Positions 25,263-35,524 of a stretch of DNA of 64,000 nt are shown here, piece after piece. The stretch covers positions 1,009,292 through 1,073,291 of the forward strand of contig SDOX01000016.1 in the NCBI GenBank assembly GCA_004565275.1. The letters are read 5' to 3'. Position 1 is the first letter of the stretch. Each line of letters starts with the position of its first letter. A model generated the notes under the pieces. That model had not been told where the DNA came from and ran no database searches. It saw only the letters and a program-made list of their open reading frames with translations. The translations under genes were made by a program, and so were the position numbers. The stretch comes from Nannochloropsis salina CCMP1776. Lineage: Eukaryota > Sar > Eustigmatophyceae > Eustigmatales > Monodopsidaceae.

Positions 25263-27335
25263 TTACTCACCTCCATGGCCATGGCGATTGGTATTCTGCA
25301 TTTTGCTCCGATAGACCGTATGGTTATGACCCAGTCTGGGACACACGAAAGAAGGGGGGGGCAAAAAAAGAATGAGAAAACAAAACAACAAATCAAGGCA
25401 CTCGGTACATGGCCATAGACAGGGCGAATGAATGTGTGTGAATTCACTGTCCAAAGAGAGCCTACAAGAAACTTGAGATGTTCAGGCTTCAAAAACTTAG
25501 CATCCTTTCCGGCCACTGCCCTTTCATCATCCTGAACGCACCCAAAGAGCTCTCCCTTGAATTTCTCATCGCTGAGATTGTTGAGGCCATCGAAAGATAC
25601 TGCGCAGAGACGGAAAAAGGTTTGAGCCGTCAGGAGGGAGTCGCTGCCTGCTTGGTGCATGGGCCCCACGCGGGCCACTGAGAGCTCTTCGGCTGAGGGA
25701 AGGAGGGAGGAATCGAGCCACGTGCGAGATCATGAGTCGAATGAAGTAATAAAAGGTAAAGGGAAGGAATCCCTTGGCTTGGAATGTGAGCGGGGACAAG
25801 AAGCAGATAATACAAGCGCGGGTGAGATGAGGGGTGGCGTGTACCGATTCTTTGCAAGCCACCATGGAGCCCCTGGCAAGCCGTCATCAGATACTTGATG
25901 TCGTAGAAGCACGGGAAATAGGTACGCAGGAGGTCAAAAAACCTGGGGGGGGAAGCGAGGGGGGATACGGGAAGTGAGTGAGGAGGAAGTGCGGGGCAGG
26001 GCAGGCGATGGGCTGCGTCAAAGCGGCCGCTGGAGGTGAGGAAAGCAAGAGAGATAAAGCAAGGCTTCGACGCCACCCGGCGTCTAAAAAAGCAAGGGAG
26101 GGTCCAACGCACCCGTTCTCGTCCGAGGGCAAGGCAGCGCAGGTCAAGACCTTGAGCAGGTATCCGAAATCATACCCGGAGTGGAACGAGATCCACCGCA
26201 CCTCGTCCATTAGCACCAAGCCGCTGGTCATGAGGAGCTCGCCAAAGCGGAACACATCGATACCGTGGGACTGTATGAAGGGGAAAGTCGGTCGAGAACA
26301 ATTTATATCCTGTTCTCTCCCTCCCTCCCTCCTTCCCTTCCTCCCTCCCCCCGTCTATCCGACCGATGCCCCCCCTCTTCCGCACCTCGTGCTTTGAGAA
26401 GTCGATCCCGCTCTGCTTAAGAAGCTCAATCGAGTCCTCCGCGTAGATGTCGTCAGATAGGGAGAAACGGAAGTTGAACTGCCAGGTAGGGCAGTCCGGG
26501 GGGCTGTTGCCGTCCGAGTCGGCAAAGGAAAGTCCGAGCTGGATGATCTGAGGGGAAGGGAGCAATCACCACGAGGAAAGGGATGAGGAAGGTCTAATTA
26601 CAACTGCTTGTCATAGAATCTCGGAGAATACAGCCTCAAAAGACAGGAAGGATTTTTGAGGATAAGGGCCAGATGCAGAGGACGGACTGCTCTGTAATCC
26701 TCCTAGATTCACTGCCTCCCACGTCTCTCTCCTCATCCACCCTCCCTTTCCCCCACCTTCAGCAGGTCCACGTTGCACTTGAGCGTCTTGTACTGGTAGT
26801 CTGATGCCGATACGTCCCCCACCGGTCGCGCCACCACGCCCGGGAACTCCGTGTCCATCGCCACGTACGGGTATTGCTCCACCACCTACCGGGCGCGGCA
26901 TGAATGAGTGGGTTTCGATTCGCAATGAGCGAACTTATACGAGACGACCAAGATGTCCTTATCGTCCCACTTCCCAATCCTCTACCCTCCTTTCTGCTCT
27001 CTTCTCTTCCCTCCGCCCATCCCTCCCTCCCTCCCTCCCTCCCTCCCTGCGTTCTCTACATACTTCGCGAACAGCCACCATCTCCTTGTCGAGGTTCTCC
27101 AGCCAAACCTCCCTTATCTCCATACGCTTCCCATCTTGCCCAGTATAAATGTGTCTAGTGGGTCCCACCCCCGGAATTTCGCCTGTGTAGATGGGGGCAG
27201 AGACGGATTCGTCAGAAAGGACCTGCCCAGCCTCCCGGGCACGAAACATAATATACCCGCAAGTTGACCGGCTGCGAGGGAGATCGGGACCAACATACCT
27301 CGTTCTTCGGCGCTGCTTTGCGGGCCTCCATTCAT
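25263..27335 (-). CDS. CNOT7: CAF1/CNOT7 deadenylase, CCR4-NOT subunit
   Basis: Eight exons: 27335-27299, 27182-27064, 26885-26757, 26547-26386, 26270-26113, 25942-25845, 25692-25542, 25335-25263, giving 308 residues (human CNOT7 has 285). The enzyme shortens mRNA poly(A) tails as the DEDD-family 3'-5' exonuclease of CCR4-NOT in the cytoplasm. The DEDD residues are present in order: AMDTEFPGV (Asp, Glu), [10 protein letters not shown] (Asp) and [11 protein letters not shown] (Asp). Other family blocks are [44 protein letters not shown] and YDIKYLM. The end [14 protein letters not shown] fits the family's LYGLG terminus. The ATG at 27335 is the only one in frame, but the frame stays open ~240 bases upstream with Gly/Gln/Ala/Pro-rich codons, so an upstream exon could lengthen the N-terminus. 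Donors of the form GTGCGT occur after exons 5 and 7. Confidence 0.93.
26315..26351. repeat. Polypyrimidine (CCCT)n tract in CAF1 intron 4
   Basis: A CTCCCTCCCTCC-type run on the plus strand. On the CAF1 sense strand it is a purine tract with several GGG/GGAG runs able in principle to form a G-quadruplex. It lies near the 5' splice site of intron 4 (intron 26385-26271). Confidence 0.8.
27020..27048. repeat. (CCCT)7-type tract in CAF1 intron 2
   Basis: About seven CCCT units on the plus strand. The CAF1 sense strand therefore carries GGGA repeats starting ~15 bases after the 5' splice site at 27063. Four or more GGG runs with one-base loops match a G-quadruplex pattern. Confidence 0.9.
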
Positions 27336-28456
27336 GCCAAAGCGTTGTTGCGGCTTCCCCTTGTCCTCTCCCCCTCCTCCTCCCCCCTCCCCCCCGCCTT
27401 CCTTCCCTTGCGCCGCTTGGGATTGACCGCCTCCTGTGTCTGATCCGGAGGGAGCTGGTGCCGGTGCAGGTGCCTGCTGCTCTTCGTTGGAAGAGGTGGC
27501 GCTGCTTGTCGGGCGCCGCGTGAGAAAAGAGGCTAGATGCTGAATCGTGCCTTGCTTCTTTGAGTATCAAAAAGGATTTCTATGGCTGCGACCCAGTCTC
27601 GTTTGAGTTTCCTGGGCCTCCCCGCTCTTTTCAAGGGCCTGTGAGCAGAGTGTGGGTGTTTTCAATGCATCATCGTGGATTTTGACGGCGATTTGGGAGT
27701 AATCTGCACGGGACGAAAGACGGCTGCGAGGCAATCACTCCCGCGACAAAGCGGGCAGTCTGATATCATCTCCCTCCCCGGTTGATCCCAGGGCACTGGG
27801 CCCCAAAATGGACTCAACGCGGTGCATCTCAGCATTCCCCTCACCCGAGTGACCCACGCGCCTACATTGCGAAGGCATGCGACATTGGTCACGGGCGCGC
27901 GAACGCGGGACGTGGTGACCTCCCTGGCTTTTGCCTCCCGCCCTCTGTCTTCTCCTGAAGGCGAGGGAGAAGAAGAGAGGAGAAGTCCAAGAGCACTCAA
28001 GCTCCTTGCAAGACGCCCCGGCGGCCACTTTTTCGCCCGAATTTGAGGTGTGCATGGATGTGGGCAGCGTGGAGGGTTGGCACCCGCCGCGCGGCGGTGT
28101 ATTGGGGAAAGATTGGCTTTGATTCGCGTCCTTTAACCTCGGTGGGGCCTCCGTTTCAAACGCCTTCCTCTTCAGCGACATGGAAAAGTGTTGTTCTATA
28201 CCTTGGGGGACAAAGCCAAGCGCTCTCATTTGAAGGTTCTTGCGGAGTCGACAAAAGTAAAATAGACTCCTATAAAGTGGCTGTGATCAGGCAATGCATG
28301 TTGCCGGACTTTCGTACGTTTGTGAGCTTGGGCTCCCATTCCCATCATCTGATGACCCTGCGAGAAACCGCTCCACTCGTCGTGAGCCCACGATCAATGC
28401 TATGCTAATGACCTTGAACTTGATGAATCTCTTTCCCCCTATACGACGGCTTTACC
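27336..28456. other. Divergent region between CAF1 and Sec24
   Basis: About 1.1 kb between two start codons facing outward. It likely holds both promoters and 5' UTRs, and possibly an unrecognised 5' exon of CAF1 (Gly/Gln-rich open frame at ~27340-27575, minus strand). A TATAAA occurs at 28271-28276, 180 bases before Sec24. Other open frames here show no family likeness. Confidence 0.45.
28271..28276 (+). promoter_or_regulatory. Possible TATA box upstream of Sec24
   Basis: TATAAA stands about 180 bases before the first Sec24 ATG. The distance fits a core promoter with a ~150-base 5' UTR. No further evidence. Confidence 0.25.
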
Positions 28457-31400
28457 ATGTTCAAAGCACAGGCAAGTGACATGTCTCAACCGCCCCCTCC
28501 TCCTTCTTACGGGGCTCCCCGGGGCCCGCCCATGAATGGCATGCCGCCACAGCAGCCCTTTCAGCAGCAGCCCCCCCCTCCACGCCCCTCTGGCCCGGCT
28601 CCAGGCTACCCTGCGTCATCACAACACTATCAAAGTCCTTATCAGCAATCGCCGCAGCAGCAGCAGCCGCCGCCGCACCAGCAACAACACCTGGGTCCTG
28701 GCACGTACGGGCGCCCTCAACCTCTCGGTCCCCCCTCGGCTGCCGTCGGTGGCCCCCAAAACGCGGCTCCCCCCCGACCCGGACCAGGCGCACCTTACAC
28801 CATGATGCAGCCTCCAAGGGGCGGGCCTCCTCCTCCGCACATGCCGCCACCTTCCCCCGGGCCCGCGGCGGCGGGTGGGATGCTGAAAGGCACCCCCGCT
28901 GTTCCTCCCAACCACGGCCTTCAACAAGCCCAGTACCAGCCGTCGAAAGGGCCAGTCGGACCGCCCAAAGTCCCCGGGACCCCGCCACCCTTCTACAGTC
29001 AGTCCATGCCCCCTCCACCCCCGCCCCGCGGACCCCAAGGGCTGGCCCCTCAATCCTCCTCTCCGCGCCTCTCCGCGCCGGGAGGGGCCCCTCCCCCAAT
29101 GCGCCCGCCCTCGGCCGTGCAGGGCATGGGGAGGGGGCCGCCCATCGCCCCCTCCCCCCCCATCGCAGCCTACCACGCATGCCCCTCAGCCCCCCCCCCC
29201 GCGGCCGGCAGCTTCCTTCTACAAGGATCCTGGCACCGGCCCCCTCCCAGGGCGGGGAGTTCCCCCCCCTCCCATGTCTGCGGGTGGCCCGTCCCCGGTC
29301 ATGAACATGATGCAGCCGCCGCAGCAACAACAACAAGCACCGCCACAACACCCGCCACCGCCATCGGGGGGACCCCCGGGAGTGCAACAGCTGACGGGTC
29401 AATTCTCGCAGATGGGCTTGCGTCCGCCCCACCAACCTCCCCCCCCGCCGACGCACCCATCGTCCCCCTACTCCCAACCCTCCCACGCCCAACAACATCC
29501 AGACTTGGCGGGACCCCCAGGAGGGTCGGGCCCAGTGGGCTACCCGGGGCACTACCGACCTCCCTCGATGGACTACACGGGCGCGCCCCCCCCCCAAGGG
29601 ATGGGCCCGAGCCCCGTGCCCGGCATGGAGGCTGCCAACCAGCTACCCATGCTCTCGGAGGTGGACCTCTCCATCGCGTCCGACCCGCGCTTCATGCGTT
29701 TCACCGTCAGCAAGATCCCGAACTCGCAGAACAACGCGGCGGCGACCAAACTCCCGCTTGGTGTGGTGATCCAACCCATGGCCCTCGACGCCTCTGGTCA
29801 GGACTCCATCGACGTGGTCAACTTCGGGGCCACGGGCATTGTACGCTGCAAAAAGTGTCGGACCTACATCAATCCTTTCGTGTCGTGGCACGACGCGGGC
29901 CGGCGCTGGCGGTGCAACGTCTGTGGGACTCTGAACGACGTGTCGTCCTCCTACTTCAACCACCTGGATCAACACGGGCAACGACGGGACAAGCACGAGC
30001 GACCGGAGCTTTCGAATGGGTCTGTGGAACTGGTGGCGCCGGGAGAATACATGGTGCGCCCGCCTCAGCCCCCGGTGTACCTCTTCGTCGTGGACGTGTC
30101 CTACTCCTCCGTGGCGAGTGGGCTGTTGGCTCGCACGGTCGAGACCATCAAGAAAAATTTAGACGCCTTGCCCGGTGACCCCCGCACGCAATTCGGCCTG
30201 GTCACCTTCGATTCCACAGTACATTTTTACCACTTCAAGCCTTCCTTGAAGATGCCTCAAGTGCTGGTCGTTCCCGACATCTCGGAGCTCTTCCTGCCCC
30301 TGCCGGAAGATATGCTGGTTAATCTGAAGGAGAGCCGGGAGGTGATTGATCTGTTGTTGGAAACTCTTCCTGGGATGTACGAAAAGACGCGAAACATGGA
30401 TTCGGCGTTGGGCCCCGCCCTAACAGGGGCCTATCGGGTCATGGCCCCCGTGGGAGGGAAGATGTGCGTGGTCTTGGCCAGCATGCCCACCCTGGGCGAC
30501 GGGCGTCTGAAGCCCAGAGAAGAGCTGCGAGCCTTGGGAACCGAGCGGGAGCATGCTATGCTCAATCCCGAAGAAAGCTGGTACCGTACCAAGGCTGTGG
30601 AATTTTCGCGCGTGCAGATTTCCGTTGATCTCTTCTGCGTGGCGCCCGCCGGACAGCAAACTCCTTTCATGGACTTGGCGTCTTTGACCGCCTTGTCGAA
30701 ATTCACGGGTGGCAACCTCTTCTATTATCCAGGATTTGCGGTGGAGAAAGACGGAAGGAAGCTGGAGGAAGAGATGGGAGGCATCTTGACGCGGCCGACG
30801 GGCTTCGAGGCGGTCATGCGGGTGCGGGCGACGCGGGGTTTGAAAGTGACACAATTTTACGGAAATTACTATATCAGAGGCACGGATCTCCTGGCTTTGC
30901 CAAACTGCTCGAGTGAAAGTGTGTTCGGGGTGGAGATGGCTCACGATGAAGCATTCTTGACTGCGTCGGTCATCTGCGTGCAGGCGGCTTTGCTGCATAC
31001 GACCTCGAGTGGGGAACGTCGCATTCGAGTGCACACCGTTGCCGCGCCCGTGACGGCAGTCTTGCAAGAAGTGATTGCCTCGGTGGATGTGGACACCCTC
31101 TGCAACCTGATGGCCAAACGAATGCTGGAAGTAGCGCTCAAGACGGGTTTGGATGCGGCCCGGCACCGTTTGACACAGGTGTGCGCTGACCTCCTTCGGT
31201 CCTGCCGTGCCTTTAGTGCGCACCAACCGCAGGGGGGGGCTTCCGGGTATCATCAGCAGCAGCAGCAACAACCGGCGGGCATTCCGTCCACTTTAGAACT
31301 TCTTCCCCTCTACACGATGGCGATGACCAAGAACGTGGCCTTCCGGGGGGGCACGGACATTCGACCCGATCTTCGCACGTACATGATGCAGCTCTTCTCC

Positions 31401-32078
31401 GTCATGAACGTGGCAACCTCCCGTGCCTTTATTCATCCTAACCTCTTCGCACTCCACACCATGGGCAATGAAGCTGGCCTGCCCGTTCCTCCGAGTAAAG
31501 ATTCTTCAACGGACGAAGCAACCCTTCCACCCACCGCAGGGAGACAAAAGATCCGCTTGCCTGTAGCAGTCAACTTGTCGGGTGAAAGGTTTGTTTCAGA
31601 GGGCATCTATCTCCTGGAAAATGGCGTTTCGCTGTACCTATGGGTTGGGGCGAGGGCAGATCCTCGACAACTTGCCGCTTTGTTCGGCGGGATGACCTCT
31701 GTGGAGGGGACGGACGGAGGCATCCTCGCTCAGTTGTTTGAGGAAGGCAAAGAAGAGGGGGACTACGCGCGACGGGTGCACGCGATTGTTCAGGCGCTAA
31801 GGGAAGAAAGAAGTTTGCGTTGGCTGCAGGTGCAGGTTGTGAAAGAAGGAGACGCAGGGTTGGAGGCGTCTTCATTGTATCGGAACCTTGTAGAGGACCG
31901 CGCGGCATTTTCAGGAGGGCAGTATAGTTACGCGGAATTTATGGGTATGGTGAGTCGAGGTGGAGGAGGAGGAATGCCGGGAGGGATGGGGGGGGGGGCA
32001 CAAGGGGTGGTTGGAGGGATGGGAGGAGGACCTCCGCCTGGAATGGGATACCCTCCACCCTCAAGTGTGATGAGATGA
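28457..32078 (+). CDS. SEC24: COPII vesicle coat subunit Sec24
   Basis: Sec24 pairs with Sec23 as the cargo-binding adaptor of the COPII coat at ER exit sites. With one base removed, the gene gives ~1206 residues, close to human Sec24 (~1100-1270). Order: a Pro/Gln/Gly-rich disordered N-terminus (~390 residues), a zinc finger with CKKC...CNVC cysteines (bases ~29847-29925), a trunk domain starting PPVYLFVVDVSYSSV, beta-sandwich and helical regions, then a gelsolin-like fold (EGIYLLENGVSLYLWVGARA) and a Gly-rich tail. The frame set at 28457 must change to the frame used after ~29200. Both frames stay Pro-rich between two C tracts (29154-29161 and 29190-29200), so one extra C in either is the simplest cause. 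Possible starts are 28457 (MFKAQASD) and 28481 (MSQPPPPPSYG). No intron is needed. Confidence 0.93.
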
Positions 32079-32789
32079 CCATAGAAGAAATCAAAGGTAG
32101 CCAAGGAAAGGAGTTACTGGATTTCACAATGCAAGATGCGCGTGAAAAAGGACGCAAAGTAAGGAACACAGGCCTGAGGCCTGAGTTTCAATCGCGTCTA
32201 GCGAAAGTAGGAGGACAGGAGCACAATAAGCTGTTCAATTGCGAAGCTTTGACTTTATTGGCTATTTTATGGCATATGACATGAAAGTATGTGTCGCCAG
32301 GTATAGGATGGCTGGTGGAGCGGACATGCTAGAGGAAGTCTCAATGGAGAATGTTCCCAAGAAAAAGTTTTAAAGGAAGTTGTAACCGCTTGTGGGCAAG
32401 ACGCGTCGATATAGGTGTGAAGATGAACGTCAAAAACGCAAAAATAATAGATGCTTCTCAGCGGTTGACAGAAAATTGCGAATTTCACAGACACTTACTG
32501 CAGTTTTATTCAAGCAAAGTGCCCTCAAGCAAGCGCATGATTTTAATCGTTTGGTACTGAATGACTCCCATTTTGACCTGATTCGCCTCCTAGGTTGCAG
32601 ATGTCGATCTCTCATTTGCTTTTGTCTAACGGTGCTTGTCCATCTGACTCATGTAAGATTTTATCATCATCCAAACCTTGCGAATGCATTCTAATGCAAA
32701 CGTCCACGATTGCGTTGCCCGCTCTATATTTTTTTTCTGTGCTTTGTTTCGGGTCTTCATCTCTATGATTGGACCTCGATGTCACGGAT
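32079..32789. other. Convergent intergenic region after Sec24
   Basis: 711 bases between the stops of Sec24 and the minus-strand orphan gene. It is AT-rich with short open frames only; probably two 3' UTRs. Confidence 0.45.
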
Positions 32790-35524
32790 TTAGTCAATTC
32801 GCCAGTCGCTTGAGAAATAATCATCCAGCTCGGCAAGCATCGCATTTGGGCTCTCTTCGCTCCTCAGCGCATGCTCGTCCTCCTGCCCTCCTTCGGCCTC
32901 GCCAACACCCGCACGGGTAAAGGTCTTGTCTATTAGATAGATGTCTTCCTTTCCGTCGGTGCTGCTGTCGTTGATATTGTCTCTACTACGGTCGAGACAA
33001 GGTTGGTAGCACTCAGGTGGCCGAAGCTCTAAGTGTTGACGCACATCCTCGCTATCAAGTCGCAGAGGAGACACACCAACAAAGACACGAGAGCCGAAGG
33101 TTCGGGACGCACCGGTCCCACAGAGATTCTGGGCGGCAGGATCTTGCGAATGGTGGAGACGGAACTTCTCGTAGCCTGAGCCAGACGAATAAGTGGAATC
33201 CGAAGAACAGAAAAATGATCGCGAGCCAGGGAGAGATGCAGATGAGGACGTGCTACTTGACGCACTATCAATTTCTGCTTCATCGCAAGCTATTGTTTGA
33301 ACGTTTCCCGGCGGCTGTGGATACCGTCGTTTGAAAAGAGACTGATGATGAACCCTTGTTCGCGACCTTCTGTGTCCATGTTTTGGATCGTAGGATGCTT
33401 TTGCTGGATGCGGCAGCTGATATTGTAGCTGGTAGTGTTGTTTTTTGGCCATATCCCATTGTTGTTGTGGCGTCAAGTACTTTTCCGAAGGCAATTTAGC
33501 ACCATACTGCTGAGAGCTCTTGACTTGATTCGCAGATGCTTGCACTGAGAGCTCCTTATGCTGCTGCTGTCGTTGACACGTCACCCAACACTGCGGTCTA
33601 TTTAGCCGTGTCAAACGGCCATTAGGTGAAGGAGGCCACAGGTGCTTTTGACTCGCACGCTTACGATAGTATAGTTGCTCCTCCTGCTGCTGCACATTTT
33701 GCTGCTGCTGTGGCTGCCGCTTCATGTCAGTCGGCGATACAGATGGTTGAGTAATTACGGGTGCCTGATCTTTGGACACGTCGCGCTCAAATTCCCTCAT
33801 ACTATGCGTAAGGCTGGTCGAGCCGGCAGCAGAGGTGAGTGTATTTATACCACATACGGTATCGGAAATCCTAGACCCATGGCTACTGTCATAACGAGGA
33901 TGATGTCTTCCCAACAATATTTTGGCCTGCGTCGTTCTGTGAAGTCCACCTGTCGGACGGCATTGATAGAGGTAAATTTTCTCACTATAAAAATGGCTTT
34001 GATACTTGGCTCGTTAAATTCCAGCGCGACAGTGATCGTTGTTAATGCTATTAGCACATGACTATTTGCTACAATCGCCCCTCTCACCTGAGCAAGGAAA
34101 CCAGTCCGTTGATGAAGTCTTGGCCTGCCCCAGTGATGGTCGAAGAATTTCTGGCTGATGCTGCAATGCCTGCGCGTGGCTTTCACTACACGCGTGGCCT
34201 ACAAAGATGGTGCGGCGGAAGCCAGAGCAAGTCGTTTTGTCATGGTGCCGCGACCTTTTCGCCGCTATCACCATCTCACCTTCACTCGAGGCGGCGTCTC
34301 GTACGCAATTTTCTTGTGAGTCCCTATATTCCGTCGTTGAATCTGCTACAGCCTCCTCGTTCTTTTTTTCCATCCTTTTCCGTCCTTCTTCTCCCCCTGC
34401 TAAGAACGCGCCGATTCGCGCTCGACTCATTGATCTTGGAAACAATGACAGCTGGGGCGTGGATATCAGAGTCGAAGAGAATGACACGGAGGTAGCAGTA
34501 GAGTCGTGGACAGCTGCATTAGAATATTGCAGTGGACGGAGATTCATGGCGAAGTATGAGTTCTGCCCTGCGTTCAAGATCTCGTACTGAATCGTGAGAA
34601 ACCTCTTCATGAGCCGACCATCTCTGCCCACGGTCTCTGATATCATCGACGTCGTATGACCCTCTGAGCTATCCGTAAGCATATGCTCAGCCATGTACTC
34701 ATAGAAATTGTCACGCGACGCTGGAGAGAAGATGGTTCCAAACCAAAAAAATGGCAGCAGACCTGTGTCCGCCAGCCAATTGTTCACCTTCTCTGCGCTT
34801 ATGTACTCTGCCGAGAATCTGTCATTTGCCCATACACGGAAGGTCCCATTTGCTTGCACGAAGCCGCATGACACCGACAGTGCTCCCTCTCGTAGACCAC
34901 GCACAGTAGCAGGCATGTTCTTGAGCTCCATAAGCTTGTCTATTGGGAGCAACCACAAAGACAGATCGGTTCGCATTTGGACTTGCGGAATGCAAGGGAC
35001 ACCGCTGGGAGTTTGAGAAGCAAGTATGCGTAGGAGGAGGTTCGTAACGCCACAAGTGGCATCTACTTTATTCAGTTCACAACACCTATCCCACGTGCGG
35101 CTGTTTATACGGATATGAATTAAGAGGCGACATCTATTATGCTTTAGCAGTAACTTTATATGAGCAGGAATATCTTCAGACATCAGACTAGTGCTGTGTA
35201 TTTAATCTCGGGAGACAAGTACTAGCAGAAGGAGGAACATGAAAGGGTCGCGCACGCAGGGTACACAAGGCTTGACCTCACATACGAGCGCCACAGCCAC
35301 CTGATCTGTCATACTAACGCGGTCACTTACATTATAGCGAGGGCCTTGTCATGCTGAAGTTTCCCCACAGCCTTCAATTGGGCGGCGACTTGCGCAAACT
35401 TGCGTGCAGCTAGGGCGCAATGATCATACTGTCCAAGTCCACTGGGCACACCGAGCTCACCCGCTAGTGTACACCAGGATGAAAGAGCGCTGTCCTGTGG
35501 CGTTGTCTTTCTTGAAAGAAGCAT
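32790..35524 (-). CDS. Orphan protein, PAS-like segment, Gln/Ser-rich tail
   Basis: I do not recognise this gene. A three-exon model keeps frame: 35524-35331, 35193-34088, 33949-32790, giving 819 residues. Splice signals are GTAAGT/ACACAG and GTGAGA/GACAG. Residues ~1-65 are helical (LAGELGVPSGLGQYDHCALA). Residues ~150-300 look like a PAS fold by pattern: WFGTIFSPASRDNFYEYMAE, then SETVGRDGRLMKRFLTIQYE and YFAMNLRPL. After that come basic and Ser-rich stretches, a Gln-rich region (QQQQNVQQQEEQ), poly-Ser and an acidic/aromatic end (LAELDDYFSSDWRID). A transcription-regulator role would fit a PAS-like segment with Gln/Ser-rich tails but is inference. The first exon's ATG at 35524 is the least certain point, because the frame stays open a further 60 bases upstream. 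Confidence 0.55.

Noticed and set aside
24537-25314. Short plus-strand open frames between TRRAP and CAF1
   Set aside because: No family, poor composition, no splice logic; part of it overlaps CAF1 exon 8 on the other strand.
27735-28229. 164-codon minus-strand frame upstream of CAF1 as a CAF1 5' exon
   Set aside because: No convincing donor joins it to the open Gly/Gln-rich frame before ATG 27335, and its composition is mixed. Left as intergenic.
29274-32078. A separate gene starting at ATG 29274 for the Sec24 body
   Set aside because: The same frame continues upstream of 29274 with Sec24-like text (SFYKDPGTGPLPGRGVPPPP), and the upstream frame is a typical Sec24 leader. One gene with a single-base break is simpler.
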